From Cyclobacteriaceae bacterium (GTDB lineage Bacteria > Bacteroidota > Bacteroidia > Cytophagales > Cyclobacteriaceae): DNA of 64,000 nucleotides. The number at the start of each line of letters is the position of its first letter. Position 1 is the stretch's first letter. Shown piece after piece: positions 26,101-33,525 of this stretch. The notes under the pieces are model-generated. The model was not told the DNA's origin. It saw only the letters and a list, made by a program, of their open reading frames with translations, and did not search any database. The stretch lies in the NCBI GenBank assembly GCA_019694875.1, contig JAIBBC010000001.1, positions 1,681,501-1,745,500 of the forward strand, in the 5' to 3' direction. The position numbers were made by a program, and so were the translations under genes.

Positions 26101-27846
26101 CCAGCTGAGAAGCGTTTGATGATGATGCTTCAAAAGAAATTGAAATCGTTAGATGCCAACACAACCTCCAACCAAAAGTCATCTACGAAAATCCTAGATG
26201 TGCCGGACTTTCTAAATAAGTATGGTGACCGGATCGTTGCCGAATACCTGAAAGAGAATCAGGAAGTGAACATGCTCCTAGATGATCCTTTGGGTCTGGC
26301 TACCCGCGAAGTCGATGGAGCAGAGTTGGAGGATGCAGCTCATAAAGTGTCAGGTCGCGTTGCTGTTCTCTCAACAGCTATGCAACAGGACTTCTATAAT
26401 GAAATATCCATCCGGTACAATGAGTTTGTTGAATACCTCAAGCAAACAGGTGAGTATGATTTGGAGGTAGAGGCAATGGATCTTCAGGCCGAGGTCAAAT
26501 CGACCAAGACAGTGATTGTGGGCAAAGGAGGTTCGAGCGAATTTGGCGATGACAGCATTCTGGAGACTGTAATGGCTAATGTTTTAAAGAAGCCATTTAC
26601 ACGCCAGGAGATTAACAACCTTCTTACTGAATCACTTCAAGGAAAAGACGGACGTGAGTTGCAAAAGGAAATCAAGTTGGAATATGAAGGTTATATCGAA
26701 GAACAGCTCAAAACCGAAATAGCCAGCAACGTTGCATACTATGAAGAACTAATGCAACGCATTCCACAAGAGAAGAAAATTCAAAAGCTGATTGAGAAGG
26801 GTAACGCAAGCGAAGCACAGGAAGCGATCAAGGCCAGAACAAATGAACTGCACAAAGCAATGGCGGATGCGGAAGAAAAACTCAAACGTTCCTTCAACAA
26901 CCGCAAGCAATATCTTGAGTCGATCTTCGATTCATTTTATGTAGGACGAAATCTTAACTATCCGGTAAATAGCTATGAAGGTGGTCAGGAGCTAGTTCCA
27001 GCAATTTTCCTGGGATTTCTCATCGACAAGAAGAAGAAAAACCCCTATGCGCCAAGTGCAATGCGGTTGAGATTTGCTCTGGCCAGTGGCAACAAGTATA
27101 TCGCTATTCCTGCCAGCTATTCACAGGACGTCAGAGCCATTATCGGTGCCAGCGTTGGATTGCCTTACCTGGATAAGGAAGCTCTTTTGGCTAAATGGGA
27201 ATCTGCAATTAAGGAGAATACCGTTGACAGAAAGTTGCGTCACATTATTACCGGAAACGTTCTTCAGGCTTTCGGAGCCTACAAGGGAAAACTTGTTAGC
27301 TACACAACCATTGATGGAGGGATCAAGAAAGGCATTCTCATGCCAGAGTATTGGGAGCCAGGGAATTCAGCCCAGCAAAAAACGGTCGTACCAATCTCAA
27401 GAGCGATGAAGGTGATTCGTTCGATGACCTCTGGGTCAAGCATCACTACGAATAATCTGATTTCAATTTTTAAGCAATCAGGTATCACGTACAAGATATT
27501 GGTTTCATCGGCAAGATCACGTGGAGGGGATGTTTACCTCGATCCTGACATCCTAGAAGTAGTGGATCGAAAGAATTTTGAAAAGGTATCAGATAAGATG
27601 ACTGCTATTGTCCATGAAGACAACATTGATCGCTTTGTGGAAATCTTACAGGAGAAATTCAACGACACCATTTCACTCAATCCATCACAGTATGAGTTGA
27701 TTAAAAGGGAGATACCCAAGAAAGAAGTCAAAGCTAAACCTACGATGGTTGCTTTGCCGAAACAATCGCAGTCAGAAGTAGCGCAGTTGGAGCTTGAGGC
27801 TCTTGCTCTCGAACTGGAATTAGAACTATTAAACTTTGCAGCGTAA
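23176..27846 (+). CDS. N6-type DNA methyltransferase fused to Strawberry-notch-like helicase
   Basis: 1556-residue protein with a GTG start. The N-terminal part is a class I methyltransferase: SAM-binding FEPSAGNG near residues 118-125 and catalytic NPPFG near 180-184. Next comes a superfamily 2 helicase of the Strawberry-notch type: GDQTGIGKGR near 430-439, MDEAHNSSGSGNTGN near 557-571, NQSGSTGASAHA near 911 and QKRGRINRTGQ near 952. Such fusions are carried by phages, plasmids and integrative elements and are thought to act on element DNA, protecting it or remodelling it. The stop overlaps the next start by one base (TAATG). It is the largest backbone gene of this element; there is no matching restriction nuclease next to it. 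Confidence 0.85.
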   Translation: MKDKTIIKAQFLQHVRNELDARSKHNRKSIERIAASYGIKDKSEVKEFTELAIVLKARSIALSNLPLEAKYENIVALYQSQVNISHRTSQSILLQQYSTPAPISFLAGVFVNADQDVSVFEPSAGNGLLTIIANPSRVVVNEIDNLRRSNLQDQGYKRVLSQDATQPFKGFEKQFDAILTNPPFGLLQHDVKYETFRIEVLDHLMALRALDCMKDNGKAAIIIGGHTRYDKKGRLQKGKNRFFFNYLFSRYNVVDIIPIDGHKLYSRQGTSFDTRLILINGRKSKPHGAAPLKNEERDKVVNSFDELFERVMRVTTPRKEINMTKIELEAQALALELELMSFDELGMPYTPASSSCVVLNTVVPDSMGFETHAALQRIKEAVGGDIDEYVRIKLNYRSKVELCKALSAEQIDAVAMSIYNIEERGVGMIIGDQTGIGKGRIAASIIRYGVEQGVQPVFITEKANLFSDIYRDLVAIGSAHLVPFIVNSRESKTDIKDEDGEVVYQALPAADQTRIFEGKQVPKNFNFVVATYSQFNSPDKKPTKPAFLNAIAEDNIVIMDEAHNSSGSGNTGNFMQSALSKTRGVVFLSATFAKRPDNMPIYAMKTSIRDASMSRDALIEAITKGGVALQEILASQLVSEGQMIRRERSFEGVEVNYIALEEKEQEHKAVADNITSIIRDIIKFQTTYVDEIVDELDDIAVAEGKQVEIREGTSQAGVDNLPYFSKVFNVINQMLFSIKAEAVAERAIARLKEGKKPVIAFASTMGSFIEQMETDSGLAVTDGDTINADFSVVLQKGLDGILRYTETDTDGQKIFKKFEISDFPIEAQYEYNRISDRIKEAATGITISPIDVIIRKIAEAGYKLAEVTGRKYELQINPKTNKALVVTRKRLNTNDAFRQFNNNEVDVLLINQSGSTGASAHAIITPKVPKEQVSQRVMIVLQAELDINTEVQKRGRINRTGQIMKPIYDYVNSAIPAEKRLMMMLQKKLKSLDANTTSNQKSSTKILDVPDFLNKYGDRIVAEYLKENQEVNMLLDDPLGLATREVDGAELEDAAHKVSGRVAVLSTAMQQDFYNEISIRYNEFVEYLKQTGEYDLEVEAMDLQAEVKSTKTVIVGKGGSSEFGDDSILETVMANVLKKPFTRQEINNLLTESLQGKDGRELQKEIKLEYEGYIEEQLKTEIASNVAYYEELMQRIPQEKKIQKLIEKGNASEAQEAIKARTNELHKAMADAEEKLKRSFNNRKQYLESIFDSFYVGRNLNYPVNSYEGGQELVPAIFLGFLIDKKKKNPYAPSAMRLRFALASGNKYIAIPASYSQDVRAIIGASVGLPYLDKEALLAKWESAIKENTVDRKLRHIITGNVLQAFGAYKGKLVSYTTIDGGIKKGILMPEYWEPGNSAQQKTVVPISRAMKVIRSMTSGSSITTNNLISIFKQSGITYKILVSSARSRGGDVYLDPDILEVVDRKNFEKVSDKMTAIVHEDNIDRFVEILQEKFNDTISLNPSQYELIKREIPKKEVKAKPTMVALPKQSQSEVAQLELEALALELELELLNFAA

Positions 27847-29459
27847 TGATAACAGCAAGTAATTATTTTGAAGAAGTGGAGCGTATCGGCGTCAGTACTT
27901 TGCCGGAGACACTGAAGAAGGGGCACGACCTAGTAGTAAAAAGTACATCCAATGGAACAAACTGGGGGAACTATCGCAATAGTGAAGGGATCAAGAAAGT
28001 AGTTGACCTGTATTTTCAGAAACTGAATGAGTATGCCAGCACAAGAAATCCTAAGCAGTCAAGTATCGAGACCGCAAAGCCAACCACTCGTCCTGTGGCC
28101 AAGAAAAAGGAATCAACGTCCAAGGAGGAAAAGGTAAGGCAATCAAAAGAACCAAATAACGTAAAGCATGTTGAGCATATCCGTGAGGAAGTGAAGTTCA
28201 TCAAAAGATATGTCGGTCTTCACAACAAGGTGAAGACACCCAACGCCATCCTGACTTTCATCAAAGCATTGCAGCGGTCAATTGTTCAAAAGTTGATCCG
28301 TAAGACATCGCCTTTATCAGGCGAGATTGAAATGATCCAGAATAAACTTGTTCAGGCGTACAACAAGATGAAAGGTGATGAGTCTTTCGCCATCAACGAG
28401 AAAGACTTGAATCACCTGGTGGCGATTGCAGGTGGAGAGGCTGTCTATCCGTCCATCGCTGTCATTAAGCGATACATTGGCTTACAGGGACAATCCGATG
28501 AGAAGAAAATTCACAGTTTCATGAAGTACCTCGAAAACCTCGTCGAGAAAAAGAAGATCACCAAAGATGATCCGTATGCAGATAAGGTAAATGCGATCTA
28601 CAAAAGCATTAAACAGAGAAGCAGTGCCAAGATTTCCATATCCAGAGCTGAACTAAATGGCCTGGAAGGAATCGTAAAAGCTTGTGGATGCAAACACGAG
28701 GTCGGTAAGATATATGACACTGGTGGCCGAAGGTTGAGACCTTGTAAAAGTAAGACGTACTCCGATGCAAGCCGTGGCGCGTGTTCGCACAATAAAGGTT
28801 TGAATGGGGTGCTAACAGCCGAAGAAATGGCTAACCGGAAGCTCGACCTTTTGAATTTCTTTTCATTCTGGCATTCCTTGTTTGGCAATCCTGCCAGGAA
28901 TTTCACAATGATGTTTCATGGAGAGCCTCACAATGGAAAGACGATCTTCCTGTTGAAGCTCGCGCAATACCTTGCCGAAACCTTTGGGGAAGTTCTCTAT
29001 GTATCATCCGAGGAGTTTGCATCACCCACGATGACGAAAAAGGTCAGTGAGTTCCTAAACCCGCTACCATCGAGGTTGCATTTCGCGGAGAATCTTCAAG
29101 ATCCCGACCTTTCGCAGTATCAATTTATAATTCTTGACTCTGTGAACGACCTTGGATTAAAGATCAATGAGTACAAGGAACTCCGGAAGGATCATCCCGA
29201 CAAGGCCTTCATTTTTATTCTCCAACACACTAAGGCTGGTGATTTTAAAGGAGGAAAGGATTGGGAGCACATTGCCGAGATTGCCGGAGAGGTTCAAAAA
29301 GGTGTTGTCAATATCACTAAGAACAGATATGCGCCTAAAAACACTTTGGACTTCTTCCAGCAGTTCGGTTTGCAATGGCAGGAGCCGGTCAGTAAGCAAA
29401 AAATAAAATCAATACCTATCAGCGGTGATTTGATCACGAGTGATAGCCAACACTACTAA
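27846..29459 (+). CDS. P-loop ATPase with DNA-binding-like N-terminal region
   Basis: 537-residue protein. The N-terminal 280 residues are lysine-rich and repetitive, with two similar blocks (FIKRYVGLHNKVKTPNAILT and VIKRYIGLQGQSDEKKIHSF). A conserved-looking C-x-C stretch follows (VKACGCKHEVGK). The C-terminal part has a RecA/DnaB-like ATPase: Walker A GEPHNGKT near residue 358 and Walker B FIILDSVND near 423. It overlaps the helicase gene by one base and is likely its partner in element replication, packaging or transfer. I cannot choose between these. Confidence 0.75.
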   Translation: MITASNYFEEVERIGVSTLPETLKKGHDLVVKSTSNGTNWGNYRNSEGIKKVVDLYFQKLNEYASTRNPKQSSIETAKPTTRPVAKKKESTSKEEKVRQSKEPNNVKHVEHIREEVKFIKRYVGLHNKVKTPNAILTFIKALQRSIVQKLIRKTSPLSGEIEMIQNKLVQAYNKMKGDESFAINEKDLNHLVAIAGGEAVYPSIAVIKRYIGLQGQSDEKKIHSFMKYLENLVEKKKITKDDPYADKVNAIYKSIKQRSSAKISISRAELNGLEGIVKACGCKHEVGKIYDTGGRRLRPCKSKTYSDASRGACSHNKGLNGVLTAEEMANRKLDLLNFFSFWHSLFGNPARNFTMMFHGEPHNGKTIFLLKLAQYLAETFGEVLYVSSEEFASPTMTKKVSEFLNPLPSRLHFAENLQDPDLSQYQFIILDSVNDLGLKINEYKELRKDHPDKAFIFILQHTKAGDFKGGKDWEHIAEIAGEVQKGVVNITKNRYAPKNTLDFFQQFGLQWQEPVSKQKIKSIPISGDLITSDSQHY

Positions 29460-29489
29460 CAGAGTCACTTAACAATTAACTATACTAAA

Positions 29490-29972
29490 ATGGAGGCAGG
29501 TGAAGTTGCAAAAAAACCTGGCATTGGAGGATTTTTGTCTAAAATTCTTGGTGCTGGTGTAAAGGAAACAGTTGATTCAATCGGGAATGCGATTGATAAG
29601 ATCGACAAGTCGGATGAGAAGCTTGAGCTTCAACTCAAGTACAAGGAGCTTCTCATGAACATCGAGGGAGCTTGCATTGATTACGAAAGCAAGCTGTTGG
29701 AAACAAAATCGAGGATCGTTGAATCAGAGGCGAAAGGTGAGAGCTGGCTTCAGCGCAATTGGAGACCCATACTCATGTGCATTTGCATGTTCATCGTATT
29801 CAACAACTACGTGCTGGTACCCTATTTCAACCTTCCAGTAACAACGCTCGATGATCACATTTGGACGTTGATGGACTTAGGCGTGGGTGGCTATGTAGCG
29901 GGAAGATCCTTGGAGAAGATCACTGAGAACCTTGGGCCGGTACTGTACAATGTGCGCAAACAAAAACGCTGA
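29490..29972 (+). CDS. 3TM holin-like protein (GTA_holin_3TM type)
   Basis: 160-residue protein with a helical soluble N-terminal half and then the pattern GESWLQRNWRPILMCICMFI, a second hydrophobic stretch and WTLMDLGVGGYVAGRSLEK. This is the profile of the three-transmembrane holin family known from gene-transfer agents and phages, which permeabilises the inner membrane. No endolysin gene lies next to it. Its presence beside repressor, helicase and integrase supports a phage-derived element. It ends about 30 bases before the remnant of the IS-split gene on the opposite strand. Confidence 0.8.
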   Translation: MEAGEVAKKPGIGGFLSKILGAGVKETVDSIGNAIDKIDKSDEKLELQLKYKELLMNIEGACIDYESKLLETKSRIVESEAKGESWLQRNWRPILMCICMFIVFNNYVLVPYFNLPVTTLDDHIWTLMDLGVGGYVAGRSLEKITENLGPVLYNVRKQKR

Positions 29973-30162
29973 GGTTTATGCCTCAGCGTTCCAATTCAGT
30001 CTTTAAAGGCTGATGCCATTCAAATGGGTTTTGGAATTCTTATCGTTTTCCAAAATCCTTTTGTAGTATTTGTGAGCTTTGGAAATGTGACCTTCCATTG
30101 ACCTTTGTAATACTCCCCATTTCTAAACCAGGAGGCACGTTTTCTTAGTTAGCTTTTTTTAT

Positions 30163-30975
30163 TCATGCTGCTAGAAGTTGGACGTTATACCGTACGTCCG
30201 GCTTCTCCCCGGTACCATGGTGGACCTTGGAGTGGTAATACTCGATGTGGTTTTGAACTCCTTCAAAAAGTTCAAAACCATCATCGCTGGGGTTGAGATA
30301 GACGTAGTCATACTTCAGGCTCTTCCAGAATCTCTCGATCCACGTGTTGTCTGTTGCGCGGCCTTTTCCATCCATCGAAATCTTGATGTCACAACCTTCT
30401 AGGTACTGTATCCATGTTGCACTGGTGTATTGGGAGCCCTGATCAGAGTTGACTATCTCGGGTTTACCGTAGCGTGCTATGGCTTGCTTGAGTACCTCCA
30501 GGCACCAGCTTGCGTCCATGGAATTGCTGATACCCCAAGCCAGGATCTTCCTGCTATAGACGTCCATGACGGCCGTGAGGTACATGAAACCTTTGCGCAT
30601 CGGAATATAGGTGATGTCAGTGCACCATAACTGGTTGGGTCTGACGATATCCAGTCCTCGGAGCAAATACGGTCGAATGTACTCGCGAAGGCCAGCCTTG
30701 GTGAGGTTCTTGCGCCGATAGATGGTATTGTGCCCCATCACGCGGAATAAACGCCGTATGCGCTTGGGACCGATCGGAAAGCCATGATCCCGCAACCAAT
30801 AAACCATTGATTCGACTCCCTCAGTTGGGTGATTCATCAAATGCTCATCCATTAAGCGCATCATCACAATGTTCTCAGGTTTCTCCTCAACGGGTTTGTA
30901 GTAGATACAGCCCCGGTTCACCGTTAGCAACTCGCATTGCTTACGTACCGATAGATGGGGATGATTCATGACCAC
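30163..30975 (-). CDS. IS3-family transposase OrfB
   Basis: 270-residue catalytic half with the rve integrase fold. The DDE residues are seen in WCTDITYIPM, NSDQGSQYTS and NTWIERFWKS. An HTH_21-like N-terminal part (HLMNHPTEGVESMVYWLRDH) precedes it. As an independent gene it would begin at a GTG (30975), but the frame is open upstream to the slippery run at 31015, so the working transposase is probably the OrfAB fusion made by a -1 frameshift. Confidence 0.92.
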   Translation of the reverse strand: MVMNHPHLSVRKQCELLTVNRGCIYYKPVEEKPENIVMMRLMDEHLMNHPTEGVESMVYWLRDHGFPIGPKRIRRLFRVMGHNTIYRRKNLTKAGLREYIRPYLLRGLDIVRPNQLWCTDITYIPMRKGFMYLTAVMDVYSRKILAWGISNSMDASWCLEVLKQAIARYGKPEIVNSDQGSQYTSATWIQYLEGCDIKISMDGKGRATDNTWIERFWKSLKYDYVYLNPSDDGFELFEGVQNHIEYYHSKVHHGTGEKPDVRYNVQLLAA

Positions 30976-31286
30976 GAACTTTTGTCGGGTACTGTGATCC
31001 CCAATTTCCGCGCACTTTTTTTTAAAAAGTCGTTCTCGACCTTAAGCTGGCCGATCTGAGCGTATAGTTTCTCTGTCTCTAAATCTTCTCCCTCCACACT
31101 GTCATGTTTGCTCTCGAAGACCATCGCCATACGGTCGACCAACTCGGCCTTCCACCGGGAAATCATAATCGGGCTTACTTCAAACTTCTGCGACAGCTGC
31201 GCCAAAGTCATCTCATTTTTTACGGCTTCCAATGCCACCCGGGCTTTGAACTCCGCCGTGAACTTTCTCCTGCTTTGCTTTTTCAT
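30966..31286 (-). CDS. IS3-family transposase OrfA
   Basis: 106-residue DNA-binding half with a helix-turn-helix of the HTH_Tnp_1 type (KFTAEFKARVALEAVKNEMT, then SQKFEVSPIMISRWKAELVD) and a leucine-zipper-like end. It overlaps OrfB by 10 bases. Alone it would act as a regulator of transposition; fused to OrfB it provides end recognition. Confidence 0.92.
   Translation of the reverse strand: MKKQSRRKFTAEFKARVALEAVKNEMTLAQLSQKFEVSPIMISRWKAELVDRMAMVFESKHDSVEGEDLETEKLYAQIGQLKVENDFLKKSARKLGITVPDKSSWS
31015..31023 (-). other. programmed -1 frameshift site of the IS
   Basis: On the minus strand eight A residues are followed by G. In the orfA frame the site reads TTA AAA AAA AGT and a -1 slip gives AAA AAA AAG in the open orfB frame, the usual A6G-type arrangement of IS3 elements. 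Coordinates cover the A run and its flanking base. Confidence 0.75.
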
Positions 31287-31839
31287 TGGTTAGTCAATTT
31301 AGTGTACTTTTTTTAACTAACCTCCTGGTTCGATTTTAGGGGAGTGATACACTTTTATTTGGGAACGGACCAGCCTCACATTCTGGGCACCAATACTCAA
31401 CAACCTTCTCTTTGTCTGCTTTCACTCTTTTGTAGAATAGTTCACTTAATTGCCAAACTGCCAGGGAATGACAGAAGCAGATTAAAAAGCTGATCGTTGC
31501 TAATTTGATATTCAACATGGTTGGCTCCTGAAGTGCAAGGAACCAATGGTCGTAATAGAAGGCGTTGATAAAGAAACTCACTACCGCATAGAATTTGCCT
31601 GTTGTTCGATAGCCGTTGATAATGAAGACCAGGATGATGAATTCGATCACCCCTGCCAACGCGATTCCGTAAATCCAATTCAGGATTGAGAAACCAAAGA
31701 AGGTCATATCAAGATGTTCCAGTTGCTTGAAAAGATGGCCTGCATGTGGAATGTAAAGCAGGATCAATATAAGTGCTACGTGAAAAACAACCTCTTTGCT
31801 TTCAAGGTATGTGACTATTTTATTCATGATGAGTTGTGG

Positions 31840-33102
31840 TTAAGAATTAGAAATGATTTTTATTTGTGCAGGTTCAGCGCTTTCGCGACTTGCGCTGAGT
31901 TTACTGCGAAGCTTGCTCATATCTTCGCTCACTTTTAAGTCAAGAATTTTAGCGTAGTGTTGAGTGGTCTTAAGATTACTATGACCCAGCATTTTGGACA
32001 CACTTTCAATGGGAACTCCATTCGTGAGAGTCACAGTTGTTGCGAAGGTGTGGCGAGCGCAATGGAACGTGAAGTTCTTTTTGATGCCGACCAAATCTGC
32101 TATTTCTTTCAGGTAAGCATTCATGTTCTGATTGCTAAGGATAGGAAGTAGTACGTCCTGATTGACACACTTGGGATGTTCCTTATATTTTTCGAGAATT
32201 TCCAATGCAATTGGAAGCAATGGAATCTTCGAAACTGTATCTGTCTTTTGTCTAGTGGTTGAAATCCACCTATCACCATCGATGCCTATGATAACCTCGG
32301 ATCGCTTGAGCTTTTGAATATCTGCGTATGAAAGACCCGTGAAGCAACTGAAAATGAAAATGTCTCTGACCAGTGTAAGTCTATCTGTAAGAAATTCTTT
32401 TTGGTAAACAGCATTGATTTCATCAGATGAAAGGTATTCTCGGATAACCTGCTTCTTGTTCATCTTATACCCGAAGAAGGGATCTTTTTGTATCCAGCCA
32501 TTCTTGATACAGATGTTCACTATCTTTTTTACGTTGCTGATGTACTTCACTGAAGTGTTATGGCAGCATTTCCGAACCGATTTGAAATAGAACTCCATTT
32601 CGGTCACGAACTCATAATTGATCTTGTCAATCTCAATGTCGTCAAGATTATATTTCCATTTAATGAAATCCTTGGTATGGGATAAAGCGGTTGTATATCG
32701 CTCCATTGTGCCTGGAGCGAAATCAACATCCACCAGTGCTTTCATCTGAGTATTATGGTACTCAAAAACTTCGAGAAGCGTTTTTGATTTTTCTTTCTTA
32801 CCGACAATGATCTCGCGGATAGTGTTGACGTTGACGTTTTCATCCGCCTCTACAAGCTTTCGTTGCGCTTCATAAACCTTCGCTTGCAGCGTGTCAAGAA
32901 ATGCATTGATTGCCCTGACTTCTTCTTTCGTGCCATTGACACGACCGGCTTGAGCTTTCCATTTTGTGGGATCGGCTTCGCGTTGGGTCGCGAACTCTGT
33001 TCTTCTGCCGCCAATGCTTATGCGCATGTAAATTGGAACTGGGCCACCTGAATAATTTCTTGGCTTCTTCAGATAGAACAGCAAACTGAATCTTCTACTC
33101 AT
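31840..33102 (-). CDS. tyrosine recombinase (IntDOT-like integrase)
   Basis: 420-residue Bacteroidota phage/element integrase. The N-terminal arm-binding domain begins RRFSLLFYLKKPRNYSGGPV, a SAM-like core-binding domain follows, and the catalytic domain has HCARHTFAT (box II H-x2-R), LGHSNLKTTQHYAKI with the nucleophilic tyrosine. In box I the usual arginine is replaced by serine (CFTGLSYADI), as described for IntDOT of CTnDOT. I chose the ATG at 33102; an upstream TTG at 33201 would add 33 residues with no family match. The gene points away from tRNA-Ser 255 bases to the right, the normal layout of a tRNA-targeting integrase at the end of an island. Confidence 0.92.
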   Translation of the reverse strand: MSRRFSLLFYLKKPRNYSGGPVPIYMRISIGGRRTEFATQREADPTKWKAQAGRVNGTKEEVRAINAFLDTLQAKVYEAQRKLVEADENVNVNTIREIIVGKKEKSKTLLEVFEYHNTQMKALVDVDFAPGTMERYTTALSHTKDFIKWKYNLDDIEIDKINYEFVTEMEFYFKSVRKCCHNTSVKYISNVKKIVNICIKNGWIQKDPFFGYKMNKKQVIREYLSSDEINAVYQKEFLTDRLTLVRDIFIFSCFTGLSYADIQKLKRSEVIIGIDGDRWISTTRQKTDTVSKIPLLPIALEILEKYKEHPKCVNQDVLLPILSNQNMNAYLKEIADLVGIKKNFTFHCARHTFATTVTLTNGVPIESVSKMLGHSNLKTTQHYAKILDLKVSEDMSKLRSKLSASRESAEPAQIKIISNS

Positions 33103-33298
33103 AACTACACCTGTTTTAGTTTGACATTTAAAATAGGAAGTGCAGTCGGGGTAGATCAAGATGTCCATCAGTTGGACTTGTTGACTATCAGATAGTTGCA
33201 ACGAAACTGGTGAGTCGATTTTTGAGAAGTTTTTGACTCACCGAATTACTCACCATTTTCCTGAGATTGGATGAATAATTTGAGATGCGCAAAAACGA

Positions 33299-33333
33299 AA
33301 AAAGCCTGAAATCATTCGATTTGCAGGCTTTTT
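33299..33333. terminator. bidirectional terminator by the island end
   Basis: AAAAAGCCTG and CAGGCTTTTT form a 10-bp stem around a 15-base loop, with T runs in both directions. It lies between the integrase and tRNA-Ser genes and would insulate the element from the chromosome. Confidence 0.75.
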
Positions 33334-33356
33334 ACTGTCTTTGATAATGTTATCAG

Positions 33357-33441
33357 CAGAGGAGGAGGGATTCGAACCCCCGGAACCTTGCGGTTCAACG
33401 GTTTTCAAGACCGCCGCATTCGACCGCTCTGCCACTCCTCT
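33357..33441 (-). tRNA. tRNA-Ser (UGA)
   Basis: An 85-base class II tRNA on the minus strand. The acceptor stem pairs AGAGGAG (33435-33441) with CTCCTCT (33358-33364 on this strand), the discriminator base is G, the anticodon loop CTTGAAA gives anticodon TGA, there is a variable arm (CGCAAGG region) and a T arm GGGGG/TTCGAAT/CCCTC. CCA is not encoded. Its 3' end faces the element to the left and is the probable attachment site of the neighbouring integrase. Confidence 0.95.
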
Positions 33442-33525
33442 GTACGTTTCGTTTCCGATCGCTCGGAACGGGATGCAAATGTAGATTTTTAAACCAATCC
33501 TGCAAAATTACCGCCCGTTTGCCGC

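Larger units (their letters stand above)
30106..31351 (-). mobile_element. IS3-family (IS150-like) insertion sequence
   Basis: 1246-bp element with orfA and orfB in the IS3 order on the minus strand. The ends start TGTA and are imperfect inverted repeats: TGTAATACTCCCC at the left (30106) and TGTATCACTCCCC at the right (read on the minus strand from 31351), each followed after 7-8 bases by AACCAGGAGG. A CTT direct repeat flanks the element (30103-30105 and 31352-31354). The TGTA...CCC ends are typical of the IS150 group. Intact orfs, a clear slippery site and a clean target duplication suggest a recent, possibly active insertion. Confidence 0.93.
30003..31827 (-). pseudogene. small membrane protein with C-terminal zinc finger, split by IS3-family element
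   Basis: The 5' part (31827 down to 31352) encodes about 158 residues with four hydrophobic segments and then a CPEC pair; in the present sequence it runs five codons into the IS and stops at 31336. The 3' part lies on the far side of the IS (30105 down to 30003). Joining the two across the IS, and counting the 3-bp duplication CTT once, gives one continuous frame of 191 codons that ends at TAA (30003-30005). The rebuilt tail reads CPEC...HISKAH, a C2H2-type zinc finger (C-x2-C-x13-H-x4-H). The CPEC pair alone remains in the truncated product, so the finger is destroyed. Original function unknown; a membrane-bound DNA or protein sensor is a guess. Confidence 0.85.
20527..33357. other. backbone of an integrated phage-like element (right end at tRNA-Ser)
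   Basis: The run from the S24 repressor switch through methylase-helicase, P-loop ATPase, holin and integrase up to tRNA-Ser forms one element backbone. The integrase and the tRNA mark the right end. I found no second copy of the tRNA 3' end within 1-33 kb, so the left end may lie outside the window and the defence and toxin operons may be its cargo; the left limit given here is only the limit of the recognisable backbone. Confidence 0.55.

Noticed and set aside
23176-27846. Restriction-modification system of type I or III
   Set aside because: The helicase is of the Strawberry-notch type, there is no nuclease motif or specificity subunit, and the partner gene is a P-loop ATPase.
30126-31330. 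IS ends placed at the AACCAGGAGG repeats
   Set aside because: This inner 10-bp repeat gave no target duplication and left an out-of-frame junction. The outer TGTA...ACTCCCC ends give a CTT duplication and an in-frame repaired gene.
1-33357. Second copy of the tRNA-Ser 3' end as left attachment site
   Set aside because: By eye I found no GGGATTCGAA-type copy in the candidate spacers (10.1-10.3, 14.4-14.5, 20.3-20.6 kb). I could not run an exhaustive search, so a short core could have been missed.
33250-33435. Minus-strand ORF over tRNA-Ser
   Set aside because: It spans the tRNA gene and the terminator and cannot be a real protein gene.
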